Assembly (NCBI GenBank): GCA_028687645.1 | Contig: JAQTZQ010000024.1 | Location: 1-33,534, forward strand | Source: Rhodocyclaceae bacterium | Lineage (GTDB): Bacteria > Pseudomonadota > Gammaproteobacteria > Burkholderiales > Rhodocyclaceae | DNA: 33,534 nt | Direction: 5' to 3' | Shown here: in pieces, positions 25,184 to 33,383 of the stretch | Layout of the letters: every line of letters starts with the position of its first letter | Position numbering within the stretch: the first letter of the stretch is position 1 | Notes under the pieces: model-generated | The model's input: the letters and a program-made list of their open reading frames with translations, nothing else | Told to the model about the DNA's origin: nothing | The model's database searches: none | Translations under genes and position numbers: made by a program

Positions 25184-25672
25184 ATGTCGAACGAGCAAAA
25201 CAACATGAACGACCCTCTCGGCTTCATGCGCAATATGTGGGGCCAAATGGGTTTAAATCTGCCAGGAATGGTCACGCCGACTTTTGATGTTGAAGAACTC
25301 GACAAGCGCATCAAGGACATGAAGGCGGTAGAAGGCTGGCTACGTATGAATCTGTCGATGCTGCAAATGACCATTCAAGGTCTGGAAATGCAGCGCTCTA
25401 CAGTAAGTGCCGTCAAGACCATGGGGCAAATGGCCAGCGATGCGGCCAAATCCATGAAGCCGGAAGCGGCCCCTGAAGCACCTGCGCCCAATTTTGCGGT
25501 CAACGCCGAAAACAGCGGCATTTCTGGTGCAGCTGCCGGAGCGGCGCTGTGGCCATGGCAAATGATGGAGCAGATGCGTGAGCAAATGCAGCATCACGCC
25601 GAGGTAGCTGCTCAGGCCAAAGCGGCAGAGGCTGAAAACGAAGCCAAGTCGACACGCCGTAACAAGAAATAA
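25184..25672 (+). CDS. phaM: PhaM-type polyhydroxyalkanoate granule protein
   Basis: The protein has 162 residues from the ATG at 25184, preceded by GGGGAAGAA; an ATG five codons upstream contains that site and is rejected. The core GFMRNMWGQMGLNLPGMVTP, then DVEELDKRIKDMKAVEGWLRMNL and MLQMTIQGLEMQR, matches PhaM of Cupriavidus. PhaM activates PHB synthase and links granules to the nucleoid. The middle is Ala/Pro-rich. A Met/Gln-rich helix with MMEQMREQMQHH leads to a basic tail (STRRNKK), which corresponds to the DNA-binding end of PhaM, shorter here than the known lysine-rich tails. No other pha gene is in the window. The AEC transporter gene ends immediately against it on the other strand. 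Confidence 0.85.
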   Translation: MSNEQNNMNDPLGFMRNMWGQMGLNLPGMVTPTFDVEELDKRIKDMKAVEGWLRMNLSMLQMTIQGLEMQRSTVSAVKTMGQMASDAAKSMKPEAAPEAPAPNFAVNAENSGISGAAAGAALWPWQMMEQMREQMQHHAEVAAQAKAAEAENEAKSTRRNKK

Positions 25673-26569
25673 TCAGCGGCTCAACCACGCTGCCCACAAC
25701 GGCAGCGTCAGCATGGAAGCCAGCGTGGTCGCTGAAATCAGCCACGCCACGCTGCGCCCATCGCCGCCCATGCGCATGGCCAAAATATACGCTGATGATG
25801 CCGTAGGCAGCGCCGCAAACAGCACCACAATCTGGTAGTTCAAACCCTGCAAACCTAACCAAGCCCCCACGCCAGCGGCAACCAAGGGCAGGGCCAGCAG
25901 CTTGACCAACACCAGCCAGAGCGATATCCCGCGCAAACCCGGAGTTCCGTCCAGACGTAGCGCGGCACCTACCGTAATCAAGCCAAGCGCAATCGAGGCA
26001 TCGGCCAGACGGCCAAGAAATGCCTGCACAGCCTGCGGCGGCACGAAGCCGGCGAGATTCAACATAAATCCGGTGAGCGTTCCCCAGATCAGCGGATTGC
26101 GCGCCACTTCGCGCCACACCCCCACCTCACCATGGCGTGCCAGCATCCAGACTGAAGTGAAATTTGCCAGAGGCACGGCGGCACCGACGATCAACCCCAT
26201 GGTCGCAATCCCTGGGGCGCCAAACAACATCCCAGCCACCGCCAGTGCAATGTAGGAATTAAAACGGTAGCCACATTGAAAGACCGAGGCAAAGACCAGC
26301 GGTGGTAGCTTGATGAAAAGCCTGGGCAGCAAAGCGAGCAACATACCGGCCAGCATCGCCGCAAAAGCCGTTCCCAAGAGCGGCAGCGCCGCCGCCAAAT
26401 CGAGCCGGGTTTTAACAATGGCGTTAATCAATAGTGCCGGAAAGAGGATGAAATACACCAGTTTCTCAACACCATTCCAGAAATGATCTCCCAGCCCCAT
26501 CCAGCGACGAATGGCGGCGCCAAGAAGGATCAGGGCAAAATCAGGAAGCAGGAGCAGCGCGGTGTTCAT
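25673..26569 (-). CDS. AEC (auxin efflux carrier) family transporter
   Basis: This 298-residue inner-membrane protein has about ten hydrophobic helices. It opens with LLPDFALILLGAAIRRW and LVYFILFPALLINAI, the typical AEC start. The middle contains YIALAVAGMLFGAPGIATMGLIVGAAVPLANFTSVW (abbreviated), and NPLIWGTLTGFMLNLAG opens the second half. The end contains LFAALPTASSAYILAMRMGGDG, the conserved second-repeat motif, and LTLPLWAAWLSR. Members export or import organic acids such as malate or malonate; the substrate here is unknown. It is transcribed towards phaM with no spacer. Confidence 0.9.
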   Translation of the reverse strand: MNTALLLLPDFALILLGAAIRRWMGLGDHFWNGVEKLVYFILFPALLINAIVKTRLDLAAALPLLGTAFAAMLAGMLLALLPRLFIKLPPLVFASVFQCGYRFNSYIALAVAGMLFGAPGIATMGLIVGAAVPLANFTSVWMLARHGEVGVWREVARNPLIWGTLTGFMLNLAGFVPPQAVQAFLGRLADASIALGLITVGAALRLDGTPGLRGISLWLVLVKLLALPLVAAGVGAWLGLQGLNYQIVVLFAALPTASSAYILAMRMGGDGRSVAWLISATTLASMLTLPLWAAWLSR

Positions 26570-26583
26570 TCGCGCATTTTAAT

Positions 26584-26602
26584 GCCGAGCCACTGGCTCG
26601 GC
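26584..26602 (-). terminator. Short hairpin between RTX gene end and AEC gene start
   Basis: GCCGAGCC and GGCTCGGC form a perfect 8-bp stem around a 3-base loop. It lies about 50 bases after the RTX stop on the - strand and 15 bases upstream of the AEC start. A T-run is lacking on either strand, so termination is only possible, not clear. A smaller AAGCC/GGCTT hairpin lies nearby. Confidence 0.35.
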
Positions 26603-26652
26603 TGGTTCGCAGAAACTCACCAAGCCAAAAGGCTTACTGTTGGTTCGCGACC

Positions 26653-28647
26653 TCAAACATACTCGACCCCGATTTGCTGCAGGCCTACCAGGCCAATATG
26701 CGTCTGATTTAACTCCAAACCCGCCACCACTGCCATGAACTCGGTTTGTGAGTAACTCGCTGAGCGTCCGTCCATATAGCCCACCAACATATCTACGATC
26801 TGGTCAGTAGCCGGCTCGCCAATCACGTTTTTATAGGCCATGGCGGCCAGGGCTTGATTGGTGTCGGAGCCAGCAATAGCAGTGACGAGACCCACATCAA
26901 TCGCCAGCTGACAAACCTGCAGCATGGTTTTGCCCTCGTCGAAAATCGTCAGAATTGTGCCTACGATATTGGGCAAACTGACCATTTCAGGTGCCATCAA
27001 ACCGATGAATTCCAGTGCTAGCCCACCGTTTTCGCTTGCACCCAAGTCCAAGGAAATTTTTTTGTCAGAAAACTGCAAACGCTCAACATTGGACAAAGCA
27101 TCGTTACCGTCAGCGCCATCTTGACTATGACTCACTGTCCATCCGCTGGCGGTCTTGGCCATGACGTAATTGGCTTTCTGCGCCGAGAAAGTGACGGTGT
27201 CTCGTCCCGTGGAACCATCAATGGTGTCATTGCCCCCAGCGCCTGTGAAAGTGTTGTTGCCCTCGTTGCCGGTGAGTTCATTGTCCTGCGAATTGCCGAC
27301 GCCGATGAGGTCACCGGCCAGTTGCGTCAAGGCCAGGTTTTCTACAAAGGTCGGCAGGGTATAACTAATACTGGCCCTCACCAAGTCGGCCAGGCCGCCA
27401 ACGCTCAGTGCGGCGACGACCTCAGCACCTGACGCACCTGGATCGACGGTTTTGGCTGCCACGCCCGCCTCGTCGGCGGCTTCTATAACCAAGTCGCCGA
27501 CATTATCGACCACGTAGGTATCGGCGCCGGAACCGCCCTCCATACGGTCAGCACCAATGCCGCCATCCAGATTATCGTTGCCGTCGCCACCCAGCAGGGT
27601 ATCGTCACCCTCGCCACCGCTCAAGGTGTCGTCGCCCAGGCCACCATCCAGATTGTCGTCGCCTAGACCGCCATCCAGCGTGTCGTCACCCAAACCGCCG
27701 AGCAGGGCATCGCTTCCTTCGCCACCGCTAAGGGTGTCGTTGCCATCGCCACCATCCAATGTGTCGTTGCCCAGACCTCCGTCTATGGTGTCGTCGTCCT
27801 CGCTGCCATCGATATCGTCGTTATCGTCGGTTGACTTGGGAATCAAAAGCTGGGCTGCGGTTTTAACACCATCGCTGAAGCTGAAGCGCTCCGCGTTGCG
27901 CACCACGTCGTTGCCGTCGCGAAAAAAGGCCAAATCAGAAATAGTGGTTTTCCCAGACGTCGCGTCGACTGACACAAGATAGTCCGAATACTTGCCGGAA
28001 AATACAACCGTGTCAGTGCCATCACCGCCGTCAATCGTGTCATTACCACCACCACCCTCAAGCGTATCATCGCCCGCACCGCCACTAAGGCTATCCGCAC
28101 TATCCAACCCGGATAGTTCATTGGATGCGGCGTCGCCCGTCAAGGTGTCTATATAGTTACCACCCGTTACGTTTTCGATATTGGTAAGCGTGTCATTACC
28201 ATCAGCGCCAACGGCAGTACCCAGCGCCAAATTGACGGTCACGGCCCCGGTGGCGACTGCGTAGGAGGCTCGATCGCGCCCCTCACCACCGTCCAAGGCA
28301 TCGTCACCGGCACCGCCCTCTAAAAAATCGTCGCCGCCGCCGCCATTCAAGGTGTCGTTACCGCCCCTCCCGTACAGGCTGTCGCTACCGGTATTCCCCG
28401 TCAGCGTATCGGCAAAGGCACCGCCGAAAACTTTTTCAATACTGGTCAGCGTGTCATTGCCATCTGCGCCACTGGCCGTACCCAACGCCAGGTTAACTTC
28501 CACCGACCCCGTGGCCGCTGTGTAGGAGGCCGTGTCAACACCATCCCCGCCATCAATTACGTCATCATTGCCGCCACCTTCGAGAAAGTCGTCGGCGATG
28601 CCGCCGATCAAAGTATCTTTACCCGACGTTCCAAAAAATGCTGCCAT
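26653..28647 (-). CDS. RTX (hemolysin-type calcium-binding repeat) protein, probable type I secretion substrate
   Basis: The 664-residue acidic protein has no N-terminal signal peptide. Glycine-aspartate nonapeptide repeats (GGxGxDxLx) begin at about residue 10 and occur in three blocks: about 10-60, 85-215 and 280-380. The first two blocks include a near-duplicate of about 50 residues (ASYTAATGSVEVNLALGTAS and ASYAVATGAVTVNLALGTAV). A fourth, short set is at about 460-485. No protease, lipase or other enzymatic domain was recognised. The last 120 residues (AMAYKNVIGEPATDQIVDML and ELNQTHIGLVGLQQIGVEYV) look like the conserved tail of secreted RTX/S-layer-like proteins and probably carry the uncleaved secretion signal. 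The ATG has GAGG 6 bases upstream. Confidence 0.88.
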   Translation of the reverse strand: MAAFFGTSGKDTLIGGIADDFLEGGGNDDVIDGGDGVDTASYTAATGSVEVNLALGTASGADGNDTLTSIEKVFGGAFADTLTGNTGSDSLYGRGGNDTLNGGGGDDFLEGGAGDDALDGGEGRDRASYAVATGAVTVNLALGTAVGADGNDTLTNIENVTGGNYIDTLTGDAASNELSGLDSADSLSGGAGDDTLEGGGGNDTIDGGDGTDTVVFSGKYSDYLVSVDATSGKTTISDLAFFRDGNDVVRNAERFSFSDGVKTAAQLLIPKSTDDNDDIDGSEDDDTIDGGLGNDTLDGGDGNDTLSGGEGSDALLGGLGDDTLDGGLGDDNLDGGLGDDTLSGGEGDDTLLGGDGNDNLDGGIGADRMEGGSGADTYVVDNVGDLVIEAADEAGVAAKTVDPGASGAEVVAALSVGGLADLVRASISYTLPTFVENLALTQLAGDLIGVGNSQDNELTGNEGNNTFTGAGGNDTIDGSTGRDTVTFSAQKANYVMAKTASGWTVSHSQDGADGNDALSNVERLQFSDKKISLDLGASENGGLALEFIGLMAPEMVSLPNIVGTILTIFDEGKTMLQVCQLAIDVGLVTAIAGSDTNQALAAMAYKNVIGEPATDQIVDMLVGYMDGRSASYSQTEFMAVVAGLELNQTHIGLVGLQQIGVEYV
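27560..27802 (-). repeat. Nine tandem 27-base units encoding RTX nonapeptides
   Basis: Nine head-to-tail units of 27 bases, each beginning CCNCC on the + strand, code three-glycine nonapeptides of the RTX protein in the other direction. Units differ mainly at third positions and in the variable residues. They are coding repeats and provide calcium-binding turns; they are also likely sites of unit gain or loss. Confidence 0.85.
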
Positions 28648-28710
28648 AAGTGACCTCGTTAGTTGCGTTGAATAGGGTTCTAGATTGAGAACTGGATTAT
28701 TTCACTTTAG

Positions 28711-28740
28711 CCTGAATTTTGCCTACCCGAGCTATTCAGG
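28711..28740 (-). repeat. Inverted repeat between the FecR-TPR-barrel gene and the RTX gene
   Basis: CCTGAAT at 28711-28717 and ATTCAGG at 28734-28740 are complementary across a 16-base gap. They lie in the 99-base spacer downstream of the FecR-TPR-barrel stop and upstream of the RTX start. This might be a weak attenuator or an operator; the stem is too short to decide. Confidence 0.3.
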
Positions 28741-28746
28741 AGCCTT

Positions 28747-31700
28747 TCAGAAGAGGTACTTGGCCTGCAATGTGGCTCGCGCACGTTGTTCAATAGAAGC
28801 CTCTTTGTTTGCGTGCAAATTAGCGAGCCCCGCTTCTATCGTCCAGCGCTTGTCCGGCGTTTCCCAATAGCCGAAAAGGTCAAAAACCACGCCGGCTTTC
28901 AGTGGAGCCAGGTTGCCTTCGTCGCTGAAGCGAGCAGAGCGGTAGGTAGCACTCAACGCGACAAGCAAGCGTTGTGGTGCCTGCCAATACAGAGAAACAT
29001 TCCCAAAATGTGAAGGGATGTAAGGTACCTTCAGCCCGGAAAAAGCGGCTGTAGTGTTGCGACTATCAGAGAAACGGTAACGTGCCGCCAGCGACAAATT
29101 CCGGCTCAGAATTCGATTGCCACCCACGCCCAGCGAAGACACGTCGCCCTCGTCAAAAACAGGCGTATTTTCCAAGTCGTCGAAGGCTTGCCCAAATACC
29201 GGCTTTTTCGCGCGCAAGCTGTCTAGCTCAGTTACTCCAAACAGGGCAAACAAATGCTTGGTGGGGCTGATTGGGTTTTGCACTTGGCGATGGTCGGCAA
29301 AAACTTGCCAAAAGCCTTGCGCACCCAACTGCGAATCGTACTGGGCACGTACCCGGCGCAGTAAGCCGCCGGGTTCCACCAAACGGTCGTCCACCGGGAT
29401 ACCCAGGGTATCCACAGGAGCGAGCCCCGCCAAACCAACTGGCCTGCGCCATTGCTGCGCGACCAGACGGAGTTGCGTTGCATCCCCAAGGGACAAACGC
29501 ATACCCAATCTGGGGTTGGCGCCTCGTTCCCTGTCCTCTTGTGTGGTTTGCAAGTCGCCGAGCTTCATTTGCCCAACCAAATCCAGCTGCTGGCGCCATT
29601 GTGTGGTCCCTGACAATTTTTGATATGCCACATCCCCCTGCCAGGCAAACGCGTCGGATGGCTTACCGCGCAAGGACAGGTAGAGGTCCGTAGAGGTTAG
29701 CGTGCTCAGCACATCATCTTGCAATTGCATGGGAAGCAAGGGCGCAAAAGAGCTAGGAAAAGTGCGCGAAAAGTTGAGCGTGCGCTGCTCTCGTCCGTAC
29801 TCATAGCCCCAAGCGGCGCGCAGGGCTGGCGACAGGTCAAGCACCTGAGCGAATTGCCAATCAGACTGGTCAATGCTTACGCCATAGTTGTCCAACTGGC
29901 CTGCCGGGCTAAACGGCAGCAGAATGGGAACCGTGGCAAAGGCTGTATCCAACTCTGCGGCTTGGCCTGGGCTATAAAACGCACCGCTCAGCTGCGTGCG
30001 CTGTAATCCATCCCCAACCTTGAACATCAGCCGGTTGTCTGGTGCAAGCTGGTAACCCAAGCCAATATCCTGGCGGGAAATTCGCACCTCCAGGGGCGCG
30101 TCGGTCAGCGAGGCTTCGTTGGGATTGGTGGGTTCGTTAAAGCGACCATTCACCGCAGTATGGGTGCCGAAGTAAAACAAGTTGACATCGTGGCTTGGCT
30201 TGGCACCAAGCCCGAGCGTGAAATTGCCGCCGTCGCCAGAAAAAGCGGTTGGAACAGAATGACCGCTGGCCCCCTCGGCAATCAGGGAATAGGCCACCGG
30301 TATGCGATTTGAGAACAAACCGTTCAGGGCCGCCTGGGCGGAGGCTTGGTCAAAATCCGCGCGCTCCAAGCGCAACCCAACGCTGCCATAGTGACCCGGT
30401 GAAGCGACTAGAGAGCTGAAGCGGTTGGAGGCACCAAATGCGGTTGGATCCAACAGAAAACCACGGTACAACTCAGAATTTTTGTTGAATCCGTCCGGGT
30501 AACGGTCAGCCATGAATAGCGCACTACCGGCCCAGTACGGGCTGTAGGAACTGGTGGCGTAGTACTGCGCCCACTCCTCCATGCCCCTTGCAGCAAGCGC
30601 GGCGCCCACATTGGCGCTACCTTTTTGGTCGTTCAGCAGCTGATTCAAGGACTTTAGGTAGGGCATGCGCTCTTGAGCCAAGCGGGCGGAATCAACGGCG
30701 TCAGCAAGCTCTTGGTTGTCACCTTGCATAAGACTCAACATCACGTAGGGCAGTGGATCCTTTTTGTCCAGCTCGGCAGCCTTACGCACCGACTCCAGCG
30801 CGCGTTGTCGGTTGCCCAACTGGTAGTAGGCGACACCGATATACAACTGGGCGCGGGCAAAACGCGGCTCAATCACACCCGCCTTTAGAAACGAGTCAAG
30901 TGCCTCGCGTGTCGCGCCAGTTTTAAGTTGCAAGATGCCCAGCCCGGTCCATGCCAGATAATCGTCTGGCTGGCGCTGCAGCGCGTCATCAAAGGCTGCC
31001 CGCGCAGCCACCAGGCTACCCGTTAAGGCCAATAGCGTGGCACGTTCACCATGGTAGCCCGGGGCTTGGGGTGCCAGGGCAATGGCCTGGTCAAGCGCGA
31101 TGGTTGCGGCTCTGACGTTCTCCTTCTCGGTTTGAACGCGACCCAAACCAAACCAGGCCTCATGGCTTTGCGGAAAATCCAGAGTGGCTGCGGTGAACCA
31201 GCCCAGTGCAGCACTGGCATCTCCCTGCAAGCGAGCCACATCGCCCAGCGCCAGAATGATCTCCAGGTCACCGGGGTGAGTCTTTCGAGCGGTCTGCAGC
31301 AAAGCAGCCGCATCGTCTATGCGGCCCGCTACCAGCAATGCGCGGGCGAGCAACGCAGATGCGACCGGGTCACCCAAGCCCTGCAGGGAGAGTGGCTCCA
31401 AAGCAGCAATGGCTTCATCGGCGCGGCCCAAAAAAAGCGCCATGTCGGCGGACAACACCGTGCGCTCCCGGGAAGCCGGTAGGCGCTCAATCTTTGCCAA
31501 CCCACTGGCGTAGTCCCCGGCTTCGATGTCACGAGTGATCGTATCAAAAGCCCCCCCTGCGTTGGGCAGCCAGCGCTGAGGCGCCGGGCGATAGGCGGTG
31601 ACCCACTGCACGCGATCTCGGGCATTGGTGAGCAGGCTCTTGACCGGTGCCTTGCCAGCCTCGACCAAGCCTTGTTCGTTGGCAGCTACTGAGATCAGGC

Positions 31701-32241
31701 CCAAACTATTGGACATCTCCACCTCACCGCTGAACACAGTCAAGGTGGTGGTGTCCGCATCCCCGACGGTAAGCTCCCAGTCAGTGCCGCGAACACCTAT
31801 CGTGGAGGTCGGCGTCGCAATCCGCAGTTGCTGGCTACGAACCAGACTACTGATGGCGCGAAAGCTACCCACAGACAACTGTTTTACCTGGGCCCAGAGA
31901 CGGCCCTTAAGCAAAGACAGCGAGGTGGGCTGCTCGCCCTCGGACACCGTGGCAATCTGGAGCACACTGTTTTGATTCAGGCGCACCTGGGTTTGGTCGC
32001 TGAGCAGCAAAGCCACCTGGCTCCCCTCCAGCGTACGAATATAGTGACCCTGCTTGATTTTTTGCTGCACATTGGCAGCAACCCAAGGCCCCTGAGCGGA
32101 GCTACTTGTCTCGGTGCGCCCAATCACCATGACCAGACTGGCATCTTGCGCGCACACAACGCCAGCACTCAGGAGGAAGAAATAAAAACCGAGTAGGCTG
32201 CGTCGCGTAGGGCGTGGCAAAGTGAAGCGAATGTTCTTCAT
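28747..32241 (-). CDS. FecR domain, TPR and outer-membrane beta-barrel fusion protein
   Basis: The protein has 1164 residues from the ATG at 32241. The upstream frame extension is not signal-like, whereas this start gives a clear signal peptide (SLLGFYFFLLSAGVVCAQ). Residues about 35-215 form a FecR-type domain: GSQVALLLSDQTQVRLNQNS, LKGRLWAQVK and IATPTSTIGVRGTDWEL. Residues about 235-520 are TPR-like helical repeats (for example DDYLAWTGLGILQLKTGATREALDSF, abbreviated here). The remaining 600 residues alternate in polarity like beta strands and end in a terminal Phe (LQAKYLF), as outer-membrane barrels do. The layout resembles exporters such as BcsC and PgaA (TPR plus barrel), but with a FecR head. 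It lies upstream of the RTX gene on the same strand, 99 bases apart. Function unknown. Confidence 0.82.
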   Translation of the reverse strand: MKNIRFTLPRPTRRSLLGFYFFLLSAGVVCAQDASLVMVIGRTETSSSAQGPWVAANVQQKIKQGHYIRTLEGSQVALLLSDQTQVRLNQNSVLQIATVSEGEQPTSLSLLKGRLWAQVKQLSVGSFRAISSLVRSQQLRIATPTSTIGVRGTDWELTVGDADTTTLTVFSGEVEMSNSLGLISVAANEQGLVEAGKAPVKSLLTNARDRVQWVTAYRPAPQRWLPNAGGAFDTITRDIEAGDYASGLAKIERLPASRERTVLSADMALFLGRADEAIAALEPLSLQGLGDPVASALLARALLVAGRIDDAAALLQTARKTHPGDLEIILALGDVARLQGDASAALGWFTAATLDFPQSHEAWFGLGRVQTEKENVRAATIALDQAIALAPQAPGYHGERATLLALTGSLVAARAAFDDALQRQPDDYLAWTGLGILQLKTGATREALDSFLKAGVIEPRFARAQLYIGVAYYQLGNRQRALESVRKAAELDKKDPLPYVMLSLMQGDNQELADAVDSARLAQERMPYLKSLNQLLNDQKGSANVGAALAARGMEEWAQYYATSSYSPYWAGSALFMADRYPDGFNKNSELYRGFLLDPTAFGASNRFSSLVASPGHYGSVGLRLERADFDQASAQAALNGLFSNRIPVAYSLIAEGASGHSVPTAFSGDGGNFTLGLGAKPSHDVNLFYFGTHTAVNGRFNEPTNPNEASLTDAPLEVRISRQDIGLGYQLAPDNRLMFKVGDGLQRTQLSGAFYSPGQAAELDTAFATVPILLPFSPAGQLDNYGVSIDQSDWQFAQVLDLSPALRAAWGYEYGREQRTLNFSRTFPSSFAPLLPMQLQDDVLSTLTSTDLYLSLRGKPSDAFAWQGDVAYQKLSGTTQWRQQLDLVGQMKLGDLQTTQEDRERGANPRLGMRLSLGDATQLRLVAQQWRRPVGLAGLAPVDTLGIPVDDRLVEPGGLLRRVRAQYDSQLGAQGFWQVFADHRQVQNPISPTKHLFALFGVTELDSLRAKKPVFGQAFDDLENTPVFDEGDVSSLGVGGNRILSRNLSLAARYRFSDSRNTTAAFSGLKVPYIPSHFGNVSLYWQAPQRLLVALSATYRSARFSDEGNLAPLKAGVVFDLFGYWETPDKRWTIEAGLANLHANKEASIEQRARATLQAKYLF

Positions 32242-32368
32242 ATGCGGGCACCTGAAAATTTGTTGGGACGCGGAATCGAGTCGGGTGATCTTGCGGACAG
32301 GACAAAAGTCTAGACTTCCGTTCGGTAAAGTCAATAAGTCATTCCCGCCATCCCTAAAATCTGGGGGT

Positions 32369-32381
32369 TGTTACGGTCAAC
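32369..32381 (+). repeat. Copy 4 of dispersed 13-base word
   Basis: TGTTACGGTCAAC lies in the 215-base gap between the FecR-TPR-barrel gene start and the araC-type gene end. It is followed 4 bases later by the AAAATGAGCCA stretch that recurs near 12738. It extends to 15 shared bases with the copy upstream of livH. Confidence 0.6.
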
Positions 32382-32385
32382 GATG

Positions 32386-32407
32386 AAAATGAGCCACTTT
32401 TTATCGC
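32386..32407 (+). repeat. Imperfect repeat, partner at 12738-12758
   Basis: This is the partner of the AT-rich stretch in the phrB-phoX gap, with one substitution and one extra base. Its closeness to copy 4 of the 13-base word suggests that both may belong to one larger decayed element. Confidence 0.4.
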
Positions 32408-32456
32408 CCTTCATCTGACAATTCAGATCAGGCCAGCAGATTTTTTCACCCGTTTC

Positions 32457-33383
32457 TCAAGCGCTTTGCCGCATCAGCGCAATATCCTTCAACGGCGGCG
32501 CGCCGAAGACCCGGCGGTATTCCCGGCTGAATTGCGAGGGGCTTTCGTAGCCGACGCGGTGGCTGGCTGAGGCGGCGTCGAGTTGTTCGATCAGCATCAG
32601 CCGGCGGGCTTCCTGCAGGCGCAGTGTCTTCTGGTATTGCAGCGGGCTCATCGAGGTCAGCGCCTTGAAATGGTGGTGCAGCGATGACTTGCTCATGCTG
32701 ACCGCGCCGGCCAGTTCGTCGATTGCCATCGGCTGGGTAAAGCGCTGATTGATCCACTGAATGGCCCGGGAAATCTGGTGGCTCTGGCTGCCCTTGATGG
32801 CGACATCGCGCAGGCGGCCGCCTTGTTCGCCACTGAGCAGGTGATAGAGCAATTCCTGCTCGATCAGCGGGGCCAATACCGGAATGGCCTCGGGCGTGGC
32901 GAGCAGGCGGGCGAGGCGGAGGGCGGCACCGAGAATTTCAGTCGTGACTTCGCTGATTGCCAGGCCACGTGAGACAGCTGCGGTCGACGGCAAAAAAGGC
33001 GGCATTTTGCTCATCAGTTCGCCGATCTGGCGTGCGTCGAGTTCAAGTGCCAGGCCGAGGTAGGGGGCTTCGGGGGAGGCTTCGGTGATTTGGGCAAGCA
33101 GCGGCAGATCAACCGAGGTGATCAGGTAATGCCGTTGGTCGTATTCGTAAACTTCATCAGCCAGCACAACGCGCTTTGTCCCCTGAACGAGCAGGGCGAA
33201 AAGTGATTTGACGACGGCGCAGGCGGCGGCACCGGGCGAGGCGTGGCGGAAGAAGGTCAGGCCGGGAATGGGCGTCGGGTGCGTGCCGTCCGTACTGCAA
33301 TATTGTTCAATGATGGCGGCGAGTTCTGCCCGCTGGCTGGTGATCTCCAAGGCCTGCCGGGAGTCCGAACTAATGGGGTTCAT
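32457..33383 (-). CDS. AraC-family transcriptional regulator (AraC_N type)
   Basis: The protein has 308 residues from the ATG at 33383 (MNPISSDSRQALEI). A longer frame upstream starts with unrelated sequence and has no ribosome site. The N-terminal domain (GLTFFRHASPGAAACAVVKSLFALLVQGTKRV, abbreviated) is the AraC_N cupin-like ligand domain. The C-terminal HTH_18 has two helix-turn-helices: MAIDELAGAVSMSKSSLHHHFK and AASASHRVGYESPSQFSREYRRVFG. Regulators of this type often sit next to an oxidoreductase or hydrolase gene they control. No such gene is visible here, and any divergent partner would lie beyond the right edge. Confidence 0.92.
   Translation of the reverse strand: MNPISSDSRQALEITSQRAELAAIIEQYCSTDGTHPTPIPGLTFFRHASPGAAACAVVKSLFALLVQGTKRVVLADEVYEYDQRHYLITSVDLPLLAQITEASPEAPYLGLALELDARQIGELMSKMPPFLPSTAAVSRGLAISEVTTEILGAALRLARLLATPEAIPVLAPLIEQELLYHLLSGEQGGRLRDVAIKGSQSHQISRAIQWINQRFTQPMAIDELAGAVSMSKSSLHHHFKALTSMSPLQYQKTLRLQEARRLMLIEQLDAASASHRVGYESPSQFSREYRRVFGAPPLKDIALMRQSA

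Noticed and set aside
27560-27802. CRISPR-like regular 27-base periodicity
   Set aside because: The units are contiguous, with no spacers, and encode RTX nonapeptides on the other strand. No cas gene is present.
27557-27982. Pro/Ser-rich 141-residue frame on the + strand
   Set aside because: It is the antisense image of the RTX repeats, and its repetitive sequence follows entirely from them.
29117-29693. Overlapping + strand frames opposite the barrel gene
   Set aside because: Several frames overlap each other and are antisense to the outer-membrane barrel region. None has a ribosome site or a recognisable fold.
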